35,734 nucleotides of DNA from DATGIQ01 sp035295665 (lineage in GTDB: Bacteria; Planctomycetota; Planctomycetia; Gemmatales; Gemmataceae): contig DATGIQ010000373.1 in the NCBI GenBank assembly GCA_035295665.1, positions 1 through 35,734 of the forward strand, in the 5' to 3' direction. The position numbers and the translations under genes were made by a program. Shown one piece after another: positions 17,159 to 24,663 of this stretch. The first letter of the stretch is position 1. Every line of letters starts with the position of its first letter. The notes beneath the pieces were generated by a model, which ran no database searches, was not told the origin of the DNA, and saw nothing but the letters and a program-made list of their open reading frames with translations.

Positions 17159-18283
17159 TCAACACCGATGGAGCGAAGTCAGCACCTTGCAAACGTACTC
17201 GACCTTTTGCTCCGTGAGGTTCAGACCCGACGGTAGATTGAGTCCGCGGCGGCCGACACCGTAGGCGTGTCGATTCCGAGCGGCGGCCTCTTCCGCTTGC
17301 GGCAGGTCCCGGTAGGCCGGCAGCGAGCTCAGCGGATGGAAGAATGGCCGGGTATCGATGCCGTGCTCCGCCAGCGCGGCCATCCAGTCGGACTTGGATC
17401 GGCAGTCCGGATCGTCGAGCAAAACCGTTACCATCCAGTACGAGTTCTTCGTCCCAGCCGGTTCCGCGTTCAAGGTCAAACCGGGCACGCCCTCCAGCCG
17501 TTCCCGGTACCAGCCGAAGATCTGTCGCTTGCGGGCGACGAGCTCTTCGACTCGTTCCAGCTGTGCCAGACCGAGGGCTGCCTGGAGGCTGCTCATCTTG
17601 TACTTGAAAGCGACCTCCGTGTTGTAAAACATCTTATCGCCTGGCGGTCGGCCATGATCGCGGAGGAAGAGCACCCGCCGATGCAGATCTTCTCGGTCGG
17701 TCGCCAGCAGGCCCCCTTCGCCGGTCGTCAAGGTCTTGGAACCGTGGAAGCTGAACACCCCCGTATCGCCCAAGGAACCAGCCCGCCGGCCGTGGAACTC
17801 AGAACCGATCGCCTCGGCCGCATCCTCGATGACCGCCACGCCGTGATCCCGCGCCACCTGGCGGATGGCGTCCCAGTCGGGCATGCCGCCATAGAGGTCC
17901 ACGGGGATGACAGCCTTGGTCCGCGGCGTGACGCATTCGGCGAAGGATTCCGCCGACAAGCACCATGTTCGGGGATCGATGTCGGCGAACACCGGCGTAG
18001 CCCCGACATAGGCGATCGGTGCTGCCGTGGCGATCCATGTGCAATCCGGTACGATTACCTCATCCCCAGGGCCAACACCCAAGGCTAACAGAGAAAGATG
18101 GATGGCCGAGGTGCACGAAGGTAACGAGACGGCAAACCGCAAGCCCAAATATTGGGAGAAGCCGCGCTCGAAGCGCTCGTGGTACACATTGGCGTTCGCG
18201 TACCAAGCATTCGTCACCGCGTCCGTGACGAGCTGGATTTCCTTTTGTGTGATCCAGGGACCGGAAACCGGAATGCGTTCCAT
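17159..18283 (-). CDS. DegT/DnrJ/EryC1/StrS family sugar aminotransferase (PLP)
   Basis: The 374-residue protein has the full fold of nucleotide-sugar aminotransferases. It begins MERIPVSGPWITQKEIQLV and has SCTSAIHLSLLALGVGPGDEV, VIPVDLYGGMPDW and VIEDAAEAIGSEFHG with Asp154 for the PLP ring. SFHGSKTLTTGEGG follows, with Lys183 as the likely Schiff-base lysine. It is most like perosamine- or PglE-type enzymes that aminate a 4-keto-6-deoxy sugar with glutamate as donor. Its first 25 codons are duplicated, with drift, at 19410-19484. The ATG at 18281-18283 is chosen because the longer frame runs into the divergent Uma2 gene and shows no homology. A promoter for the downstream module must lie in or beyond the 204-base divergent gap. 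Confidence 0.94.
   Translation of the reverse strand: MERIPVSGPWITQKEIQLVTDAVTNAWYANANVYHERFERGFSQYLGLRFAVSLPSCTSAIHLSLLALGVGPGDEVIVPDCTWIATAAPIAYVGATPVFADIDPRTWCLSAESFAECVTPRTKAVIPVDLYGGMPDWDAIRQVARDHGVAVIEDAAEAIGSEFHGRRAGSLGDTGVFSFHGSKTLTTGEGGLLATDREDLHRRVLFLRDHGRPPGDKMFYNTEVAFKYKMSSLQAALGLAQLERVEELVARKRQIFGWYRERLEGVPGLTLNAEPAGTKNSYWMVTVLLDDPDCRSKSDWMAALAEHGIDTRPFFHPLSSLPAYRDLPQAEEAAARNRHAYGVGRRGLNLPSGLNLTEQKVEYVCKVLTSLHRC
18209..18283 (-). repeat. Diverged direct repeat, copy 1 (5' end of intact aminotransferase)
   Basis: These 75 bases encode residues 1-25 of the aminotransferase and match 19410-19484 in the same orientation. Identity is complete over the first 35 bases and patchy afterwards. 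The two copies flank the Uma2 gene and could recombine to delete it. Confidence 0.8.
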
Positions 18284-18487
18284 GGTGTTCAAACAAGCCA
18301 GATGTCGAATGGAATTCCAGGTAGTCAACGCGCCGAGTGGAGCATCGCGTGCTTCATCGCGCTGCGGCACCCGCCGAGTGCAAGCTTGCCTGTTGCCGCC
18401 AAACGTCGACCGGACAATGTTCCTTGGCGGTTCGCATGGTAGAATAAGCATGGCTCCACTCGAAACCCGGCGAAAAGGAGTTTCAAC
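18284..18487. promoter_or_regulatory. Divergent intergenic region between aminotransferase and Uma2 gene
   Basis: This 204-base gap separates two divergent start codons, so it should carry promoters in both directions. On the minus strand a TTGACT box (plus-strand 18327-18332) lies upstream of the aminotransferase, but no convincing -10 box follows at the right distance. On the plus strand TAGAAT lies about 40 bases before the Uma2 ATG without a good -35. I see no operator-like palindrome. The location is supported; the boxes are weak. Confidence 0.3.
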
Positions 18488-19081
18488 ATGAACCAAGCCA
18501 CCGTTTCGGAATCGGTCACTCCTTTGGCCCCACTCGCAGATAGCGACGATTCCCTGTATGAAGTCGTGAATGGGCAACGTGTGGAGAAACCGTTCATGAG
18601 CATCTATGGAATAAGACTCACGTTCGTCCTCGCCACGTACCTCGAAGCTTTTGTGAAGGCGCACCAATTGGGCCGAGTGGTCATCGAAGCGATTTTTGCC
18701 TTACCACTACCCCGCGGTCTCCAACAACGCCGTCCCGATGCGGCCTTCGTCTCCTACCAGCGCTGGGCGAAGAATCGACCGTTGCCCCACACCGATCCCT
18801 GGCACGTTGTCCCCGATCTGGCCATTGAAGCGGTCAGCAAGAGCAATCCCGCCGAAGAGATCATTGATAAAATCCAAGAGTATTTCGAGGCCGGTGTCCA
18901 ACTGGTTTGGGTCGTGTATCCGAGGCAACGCCTCGTCTACGTTTACGAATCGCCGGAGCGCGTCCAGGTGCTGACGCAAGCGCACGAGCTCGACGGCAGA
19001 ACCACATTGCCCGGGTTCAAGCTGTCCATCGCAGCCATATTCGAGGACGACGACGAGACGCCGGCATCGCGGAACCCATGA
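18488..19081 (+). CDS. Uma2-family (DUF820) PD-(D/E)XK endonuclease-like protein
   Basis: This 197-residue protein is the only convincing plus-strand gene. It has the Uma2 pattern: YEVVNGQRVEKP near residue 20, RRPDAAFVSYQRW, DLAIEAVSKSNPAEEI, DKIQEYFEAGVQLVWVVYP and VYVYESPERV. The acidic residues in 'PDaafv' and 'diaiEavS' with the following lysine fit the restriction-endonuclease-like core. Uma2 proteins occur in high copy in Planctomycetota, Cyanobacteria and Chloroflexi; their cellular role is not established. AAAAGGAG lies 7 bases before the ATG, the clearest ribosome binding site among the full-size genes, which supports independent expression. The acidic C-terminal tail (EDDDETPASRNP) is not part of the fold. 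Confidence 0.88.
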   Translation: MNQATVSESVTPLAPLADSDDSLYEVVNGQRVEKPFMSIYGIRLTFVLATYLEAFVKAHQLGRVVIEAIFALPLPRGLQQRRPDAAFVSYQRWAKNRPLPHTDPWHVVPDLAIEAVSKSNPAEEIIDKIQEYFEAGVQLVWVVYPRQRLVYVYESPERVQVLTQAHELDGRTTLPGFKLSIAAIFEDDDETPASRNP

Positions 19082-19275
19082 GCTTGCTTGCCGAACGAGT
19101 CTATTGTTGAGGACCATCAGTCTCTCACGCACTGCAAGTGCCCGCCCGGGGTGCTGGAAATCAGCAGTTTCGCTTTGAGTTCTCGATCGATCTCAAACTG
19201 CGGATGTTCTCGGCCTTCTCCGCTTCGAATTTGCTTATTGGATCCGTGGGGACTCCCGGAATCATGACCCTGTAG

Positions 19276-19484
19276 TCAACGGTCGCCTCCATCGAGCATC
19301 ACCCGGGCGATGTCGTGGACCAGCTCGAGGGTCGGGTTCTCTTTATTCACCTTGCTCACTTCCGCAATGAGTTCACGTACATGCCCGGCGACTTCACGGG
19401 CGATCTGCCGTTCGTCACGGCATCCGTGAGGATCTGGATTTCTCGTTGCGTGATCCAGGGACCGGAAACCGGAATGCGTTCCAT
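19276..19484 (-). pseudogene. Remnant of a DegT aminotransferase paralogue joined to the 3' end of another gene
   Basis: Reading from an ATG at 19482-19484, the first 25 codons match the start of the intact aminotransferase (18209-18283) at 22 of 25 residues. The first 35 bases are identical. The three amino-acid changes are all conservative (K/R, L/I, V/L), as expected of a once-functional paralogue. After 'DAVTN' the similarity stops abruptly and the frame ends at 19356. A different minus-strand frame then gives REVAGHVRELIAEVSKV and ends at TGA 19276, which looks like the end of an unrecognised helical protein. I read it as a deletion scar that fused the 5' end of one gene to the 3' end of another out of frame. 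Confidence 0.65.
19410..19484 (-). repeat. Diverged direct repeat, copy 2 (remnant)
   Basis: This is the second copy of the 75-base aminotransferase 5' segment, about 1.2 kb from the intact copy. It lies immediately after the SGNH protein gene in the direction of transcription. Most differences are at third codon positions, so it diverged mainly while under selection. Confidence 0.75.
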
Positions 19485-19494
19485 GGTAGTCCAT

Positions 19495-19528
19495 GCAATG
19501 ATCGTTCGGTCGTGAAGAATGTCATTGC
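19495..19528 (-). terminator. Possible stem-loop at the end of the SGNH gene
   Basis: A perfect 7-base inverted repeat (GCAATGA and TCATTGC) with a 20-base loop begins at the stop codon of the SGNH-like gene. There is no run of U after it, so it is not a classical intrinsic terminator. It sits at the boundary between the two halves of the locus. Confidence 0.22.
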
Positions 19529-20700
19529 GTAGTTAGGCTCGTGACTGTCGGCGGATTCGAAGTTATTTCCAAGTCGGATGGAACCACGGAGGCGATACTT
19601 CTGGCCGGTAGACCAAATATGACATTGACCATTCGCTGAATATTGGTCGCCGTTTGGTGAATGGCATCATAAAACTCATTTGGATCGCCTTGAAATGAGC
19701 GCACGTCACTTAGATCCATGTAATGGGCGCCGTAGCTATGGCAGGTGGTCTCGAGTGACCTCGCCAATTCATGACGTGCATGTTGAACGCGCTCGTTGAA
19801 CACCCGTCGGATCCATTCCGGATGATAAGGAGTGGTAATGACATGTACTTCAATACTGTTTTTGTGGGCCAAGGACAGGAACGCTTCAAACTCGTCAAGA
19901 TATCGGGCAGCCGGCTCTAATATGGCCGTGCACATTCTCGAGCCAAAGTCACGTATGTTCTCCTCGAGGTTGTCTTCCAGCTTGAAAGTTCCATTCTGCC
20001 TGGCCAAAAGATGGCGGCAAAAAACGACGTACCCATCTTGTAATAGCATCATGTCAGCATCCTGGACCCTGGGCGACGTGCGCGGCTTACGCTTCATCAC
20101 TTGCCGCAAATTATCGATCCACGCGACCTGGCTAGCTAACCCGCTAAGACTGGCCATTGTGCTGCCTACATCTTGTCTCTGAAGTACGGAAGCGAGTATC
20201 CGCACTTTTTCTTGAAGAGGCACTTCTAGGAACAAACCCATATGGCCAAAAATCTCGTCCCCAAAGTTGCCAAGGAATATACTCTGGTATGCGAAGGCGC
20301 TATCATCGACGCCTGCGATGATCATCTCGGGCTTGCAGCCGATTTTGAGGAGATAGCGTAACTCGGCAAGGAAGTCCGTAGGGTTCCCCACTCTTACAGC
20401 ATAATTGAAGGTCTTCTTGCCTGTGATCGCCTCCACATACGGCGGTTGGATCTGCATCATTCGACTTGAACCAAGAATGATGACCTGCGGTAACCGACCT
20501 TCTTGGCTCGCTTCATCCAGCCGCCGGGTTTTCCATGCTCGATCGCCCATTGATGGACGAATGCACGAAGGAAAGAGCGACGAATGGTTGCCCAGCCAAT
20601 TAATGGCCAAGGCGAGCCCCAGCGATCCCGTGAAGGAGAGAAGATAACCGACGGTGAATGATCGAGTCTTCATTATGGGTTTCGTGCGGGGGGCACGCAT
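19522..20700 (-). CDS. SGNH/DltD-like membrane-anchored protein, partner of the MBOAT acyltransferase
   Basis: The 392-residue protein has one N-terminal membrane segment (about residues 14-34) and an exported domain. VIILGSSRMMQIQPP at 73-87 supplies a GSSR block like the serine block I of DltD and other SGNH-like proteins. FYDAIHQTATNIQRM near the end gives an Asp345-x-x-His348 pair as in block V. Such proteins act with MBOAT acyltransferases to move an acyl group onto a glycan outside the cytoplasm. Overall sequence similarity to named families is low, so the call relies on the two blocks and the adjacent MBOAT gene. The ATG at 20698-20700 starts one base after the MBOAT stop. Confidence 0.72.
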   Translation of the reverse strand: MRAPRTKPIMKTRSFTVGYLLSFTGSLGLALAINWLGNHSSLFPSCIRPSMGDRAWKTRRLDEASQEGRLPQVIILGSSRMMQIQPPYVEAITGKKTFNYAVRVGNPTDFLAELRYLLKIGCKPEMIIAGVDDSAFAYQSIFLGNFGDEIFGHMGLFLEVPLQEKVRILASVLQRQDVGSTMASLSGLASQVAWIDNLRQVMKRKPRTSPRVQDADMMLLQDGYVVFCRHLLARQNGTFKLEDNLEENIRDFGSRMCTAILEPAARYLDEFEAFLSLAHKNSIEVHVITTPYHPEWIRRVFNERVQHARHELARSLETTCHSYGAHYMDLSDVRSFQGDPNEFYDAIHQTATNIQRMVNVIFGLPARSIASVVPSDLEITSNPPTVTSLTTQ

Positions 20701-20701
20701 G

Positions 20702-22246
20702 TCAAAACCTGAAGTAAAGGAAGTCAACAGGGGTCCCGAGCTTCAGGATACATAAAGCCATCGTTGTCCCTGCGATCAAGGCGTAGCGCTTCTGCAATCG
20801 AACCGAATAGGCAACCTCAAACGAGTTCGGCGCAAAGTTGCACCATAGCCAACACGCCGCCATGAGGACCCAAAAGCTGGAGCCGGGGAGGGGGCTCGCT
20901 TGCAGAGAAGGGGCAAAACCATGTAACCCTGCCATCTGACTTAACATTTCTACGGCGGGCAGGATGGAAGAGTAGGAATAACTCGCGGTGTGGACGTCCG
21001 CGGCACGAAAGAAGACCCAGCCGATTACAATCACGAAGAACGTAATGTGGCGATTGAACCAGTAACCAAGCCAGTGTTCGTTGCTCGGCACGAGCTGCCA
21101 ATTCTTGAGAACGTGGAAAACCGCCAACAGCAGACCGTGCCATGCTCCCCAGATGACGAACAGCCAGGCGGCGCCGTGCCAGAGCCCGCCCAGGAGCATC
21201 GTGATCATGAGGTTGCGAAGCTGTTTCCCGTTGCGATTGCCGCCGAGCGGGATATAGAGGTAGTCGCGAAGCCAGGTGGATAACGAGATGTGCCATCGTC
21301 TCCAGAAGTCACTTGGATCGGTAGCTTTGTAGGGGCTGTTGAAGTTCTGGGGCAATTTGACCCCAAACATGTGTCCGAGCCCAACGGCCATGTCGGAGTA
21401 GGCGGAGAAATCGAAGTAAATGCGAAAAGTGTAGCCCAGAACGGCGGCCCAACTCCCGATCACGCCCAGATTGATATCGGCACCAAAGGCAGTCCAGAGG
21501 GGATTAATCCGCTCCGCGAGAGGATCCGCGATGAGGAGCTTTTTGGCCATGCCGATCGTGAGAAAGAGGAGCCCCAGGTTCACGTGATTCCAATCAGGAC
21601 GAGGGCGTACCCAATTGGAATCGCGAAACTGGTGCAGCATGTCGGAGTAGCGGATGATTGGGCCGGCGACAAGATGAGGAAAGAAGGAGATGAAACAGGC
21701 ATAGTCCAAGTAGCTCTTGGCCGGTGTGGCGATGCCTCGGTAAATGTCGATCACGTAGCTCATCGACTCGAACGTATAAAAACTGATGCCGACGGGCAGG
21801 ACCAGGGCAAGCACGGGCAGAGAACCGCCGCCGAGAAACTGATTGAGATCACTCGCGATTTGGCTGAAGAACCCGGAGTACTTGAAGAAACCCAGCAGGC
21901 CGAGGTTGACCGTGAGGGAGGTTGCGAGCAAGACTTTGCGAGTGACCGTCTTCTGGGGCGGTGTGGCTACAATCCATTTCGCAGCCCAGTAATCGACGCT
22001 GCTGCTCAAAAACATGATCAGCGTGAAACGCCATCGCCAAAGATTATGAAGAAGTTCTTCGGAAGATTGCGCATGGAGAGTGCTTGCGAAATCGCTCCAG
22101 CTTTCAAACTGCCACCAGCTGTAAAACGCATAGCTGGCCAACGTAAGAAGTCCCAGGCGCCACCGGATGGTTCGGCCACCGTACCAAAACAAGAGGAAGG
22201 CGGCAGGCAAGAAGAGAAACAGGAATTCGTAGCTATTGAAGAGCAT
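20702..22246 (-). CDS. MBOAT family membrane-bound O-acyltransferase
   Basis: This 514-residue multipass protein matches the alginate-acetylase (AlgI)/DltB class. Its landmarks are MLFNSYEFLFLFLPAAFLLF at the start, FFKYSGFF, LPVGISFYTFESMSYVIDIYRG, HLVAGPIIRY and DPSDFWRRWHISLSTWLRDYLYIPLGGNR. His319 and the invariant His357 in GGLWHGAAWLF are the expected catalytic region. It would carry an acetyl or longer acyl group across the membrane for O-acylation of the exported polysaccharide together with the SGNH partner. The ATG at 22244-22246 is in the standard place for the family. A gap of about 100 bases separates it from the fusion gene upstream. Confidence 0.95.
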   Translation of the reverse strand: MLFNSYEFLFLFLPAAFLLFWYGGRTIRWRLGLLTLASYAFYSWWQFESWSDFASTLHAQSSEELLHNLWRWRFTLIMFLSSSVDYWAAKWIVATPPQKTVTRKVLLATSLTVNLGLLGFFKYSGFFSQIASDLNQFLGGGSLPVLALVLPVGISFYTFESMSYVIDIYRGIATPAKSYLDYACFISFFPHLVAGPIIRYSDMLHQFRDSNWVRPRPDWNHVNLGLLFLTIGMAKKLLIADPLAERINPLWTAFGADINLGVIGSWAAVLGYTFRIYFDFSAYSDMAVGLGHMFGVKLPQNFNSPYKATDPSDFWRRWHISLSTWLRDYLYIPLGGNRNGKQLRNLMITMLLGGLWHGAAWLFVIWGAWHGLLLAVFHVLKNWQLVPSNEHWLGYWFNRHITFFVIVIGWVFFRAADVHTASYSYSSILPAVEMLSQMAGLHGFAPSLQASPLPGSSFWVLMAACWLWCNFAPNSFEVAYSVRLQKRYALIAGTTMALCILKLGTPVDFLYFRF

Positions 22247-22345
22247 CGGTTGCTTCCCGTTTCAGCTCCACAACCAAGCAAGTACAACTTAAGGGAGAGC
22301 TGCCGAATGGTTTCACCCATCGGCGTCGTAAAGGGCAATGCGATC

Positions 22346-23623
22346 TTATTGTGCAGAGAATTCGCCGTGATGGACCTCGAAGGCATCGATGTTGGCTTCC
22401 AACTTCCGTTGTACGATTTCCTCGAGGCCCTCGTTCAGGTGCTTTGCCGGTGTCCAGCCAAGGATGGCCTGGGCGTGACGCGTGTCCATAACGACGTTGC
22501 TCGCAAAGCCCTCGATGTCCGCAAACCTCAGCTTACTCTTGGACCCCAAGCGCGTGACGAGCCATTGTGCAACATCGCTCGTGGACGTTGCTACACCCGT
22601 TCCAAGATTCAGCACGCCAATGTATCGGCGATCAATGCTAGCGCACACCGCCCGCGCCAAATCATCAACGTGCAGCAAATCAAGATGCGGGGACCCGTTG
22701 CGGTAACGGTGCGTGGTAATGTCGTCGCCCCTGATCGCGGCATGGAGAAAATTCCAAATGAACTTGGGCCGGTCTCCGTGCACACCATACGCGGGGCTAG
22801 AGCGAAGAATCGTATACTCAAGGCCATGCTTGTGATGAAAATGCTGAATCAGTTGTTCAGACAGCATTTTCGCTTGACCGTAGGTGCCGCCTGGCCGCGG
22901 AGCAAAGTTTTCGTCTGCCCTCAGTTCCCGGGCCTGGTAACCGGAAAAAACCTCCCAGCTGCTCAAATAGATAAGGCGAATGCGATTGGTAGCACAGACG
23001 TCCAGCACGTTCTTTAGCATCACGATGCTTTCGCCCATTGCTTCGTTCGTCGTGTAGACCCGCGGCGTGGCGAGATGCAAGAGCGTGTTTGCGCTCTGGA
23101 GATTGCATGCCAAGTGCAAGGGGGTCGCACCCTTGACGAGATCGACTTCCGTGCGGGTCGGTGTGACAATCTCGTATTCGGGCCGTAAGAGCCGGCGAAC
23201 AGCAGATCCAACGAACCCCGCAGCACCGGTTATCAATAACCGTATCTTCCCCTCCAGCGCTTCCGTGGCCGGTTTCGCCCCGATCGCCTGGCGAACCGCC
23301 TCAAGGAGCTCAATGCGAATAGCCGTTTCTCTTGTGGCTTCGATGATGCGCCGGGTGGCTTCTTCCACCGAAAGTCCTTCGGAGCAGGCAAGCACCCCGG
23401 CTGCGACTGCGTTGCTGCGCGACATTCCATAATCGCAACAGATGACCACTTTTCTACCCAAGCGCAGCTGGGCCAGCGTCTCGTCGATCTTGGCGCGCAC
23501 CAGTTGAGGAGTGTTTCCGTCCCGATCCACGAGGGCGCGGACGTCAATGATCACCAAGTCTTCCGTAGCGGAGACAGTGTCCCATGCTCCGGTTGCCAGT
23601 TGCGGAGTGATCCAGCGAATCAC
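22346..23623 (-). CDS. Protein-tyrosine/dual-specificity phosphatase-like domain fused to an NAD-dependent epimerase/dehydratase
   Basis: Residues 1-115 resemble a compact cysteine phosphatase: LVIIDVRALVDRDGN, then KVVICCDYGMSRSNAVAAG with a C-x5-R loop (Cys63 to Arg69) followed by Ser. Residues 127-425 form an extended SDR with LLITGAAGFVGSAV (130-142), YLSSWEVFSG and TYGQAK giving Tyr248/Lys252. ILRSSPAYG and the C-terminal TRHAQAILGWTP substrate-domain signature follow. The SDR half probably reduces or epimerises a nucleotide sugar made by the CDP module just upstream. The phosphatase-like half could dephosphorylate a sugar, a protein or the locus's tyrosine kinase, or be regulatory. The start is GTG 23621-23623 with a GTGA overlap to the ATP-grasp gene. 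Both halves look intact. Confidence 0.87.
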   Translation of the reverse strand: MIRWITPQLATGAWDTVSATEDLVIIDVRALVDRDGNTPQLVRAKIDETLAQLRLGRKVVICCDYGMSRSNAVAAGVLACSEGLSVEEATRRIIEATRETAIRIELLEAVRQAIGAKPATEALEGKIRLLITGAAGFVGSAVRRLLRPEYEIVTPTRTEVDLVKGATPLHLACNLQSANTLLHLATPRVYTTNEAMGESIVMLKNVLDVCATNRIRLIYLSSWEVFSGYQARELRADENFAPRPGGTYGQAKMLSEQLIQHFHHKHGLEYTILRSSPAYGVHGDRPKFIWNFLHAAIRGDDITTHRYRNGSPHLDLLHVDDLARAVCASIDRRYIGVLNLGTGVATSTSDVAQWLVTRLGSKSKLRFADIEGFASNVVMDTRHAQAILGWTPAKHLNEGLEEIVQRKLEANIDAFEVHHGEFSAQ

Positions 23624-24663
23624 CCTTTGACCTCTTCAAGGGGTACGTAAAGCTCGGACAGGTTTCGCAGGTAATAGCCTGCGCGAACCGGTTTCTGATC
23701 CACGACTTCCCCGTCGAACCAATGTCGGAGGAAGATGTCTACCTCGTTGAATCCCGCCAAGGCGCGCAGATAGGTTGAGGCCGAGAATCGAGGGTTCACC
23801 TCGAACGGCAAGAGGAGCCCCTGTCGAAGCCGCCCTTGGATATTCATGGGACCCACACTTCCCAGGGCCCGAGCAATTTTCTCGCACTGGGATTGTAGAT
23901 CGGGAAAATCCTGGATCAGGCCTTGGCTATACCCCGTGGAGATTAGCCCTGCCGTGGTCTTGGTTAACACCGATAGCTTCGTGTGGAAGACGCGCTGCAT
24001 TGCGACAGAGCCCACGAGGTGGCCATTCGGATAGCAGAGGACGCCCACGGTGAATTCGCCACCTTCATCGAGGGGGACATACTCCTGCACCAACAGCCGT
24101 CTTCCATGAGTCAGCAGGGGCTTGATGGTCATGAGCGCTTCAGCGCGGTCAGTGACTAAGGTCACGAACACGCTTCCCCCAGTCCCGGTGGCGGGCTTGA
24201 TGACGCAGGGGTAGGGAATGTCGCATCGGGCTTCGAAATCCTCCAGATTCTCTACGGCCAGGGTCCAGGGGACAGGGATTTCCAACTCCCGGAGGCGCTC
24301 GAACAAAGAATTCTTGTCCGAACACGTTGCGATCACGGAGGGTGAATTGGCCGCAAGGAATATGCCTTCAGCTTTGAGCTTGGCACCGGCGCGCCCGAGT
24401 AACTGTAGCGGCTCCTCGCCTCCTGGAATGACTGCGTCAATCTGTTGCGAATGGCAGATGTCGAGTACCGAGTCGACGTAACGGGCCCGGTCAGCAAGAA
24501 AGGTTTCCGTTGCCAGGCCGGCATAGTGACCAGCCGCAAGGTTCGAGACATCGCAGCCGAAGATCGTGTAGCGGTCAACAGCCTTAAGGCACTTCAGGAG
24601 TTCGGTTCCGAGTGATGCGCCCCCAATCCCAGCTACAAGCACGCGCCGACTTGGTGTAACCAT
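23620..24663 (-). CDS. ATP-grasp domain ligase
   Basis: The 347-residue protein has a pre-ATP-grasp Rossmann-like start (RRVLVAGIGGASLGTELL). The ATP-grasp core carries SDKNSLFERLRE, YPCVIKPATGTGGSVFVTL, LLVQEYVPLDEGGEFTVGVL and a metal-binding LPFEVNPRFSAS. This resembles the ATP-grasp half of carbamoyl-phosphate synthase and the small ATP-grasp enzymes found in nucleotide-sugar loci. The family joins a carboxylate to an amine, thiol or hydroxyl through an acyl-phosphate. A role in adding an acyl or aminoacyl group to a sugar is plausible but not shown. The ATG at 24661-24663 overlaps the upstream epimerase stop as TAATG, and the gene overlaps the next one by GTGA. Confidence 0.88.
   Translation of the reverse strand: MVTPSRRVLVAGIGGASLGTELLKCLKAVDRYTIFGCDVSNLAAGHYAGLATETFLADRARYVDSVLDICHSQQIDAVIPGGEEPLQLLGRAGAKLKAEGIFLAANSPSVIATCSDKNSLFERLRELEIPVPWTLAVENLEDFEARCDIPYPCVIKPATGTGGSVFVTLVTDRAEALMTIKPLLTHGRRLLVQEYVPLDEGGEFTVGVLCYPNGHLVGSVAMQRVFHTKLSVLTKTTAGLISTGYSQGLIQDFPDLQSQCEKIARALGSVGPMNIQGRLRQGLLLPFEVNPRFSASTYLRALAGFNEVDIFLRHWFDGEVVDQKPVRAGYYLRNLSELYVPLEEVKG

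Noticed and set aside
19117..19252. Minus-strand fragment reading REHPQFEIDRELKAKLLISS then TPGGHL, possibly an Alg14-like transferase remnant
   Set aside because: Only a short stretch is open and the likeness is to a few residues; not enough to call a pseudogene.
18209..19484. Insertion sequence carrying the Uma2 gene
   Set aside because: The flanking repeats are pieces of an aminotransferase gene, not terminal inverted repeats, and no transposase is present.
21290..23017. Very long plus-strand frame (575 codons) opposite the MBOAT and fusion genes
   Set aside because: It is the antisense shadow of two genes with clear motifs on the minus strand; its own sequence has no recognisable domain.
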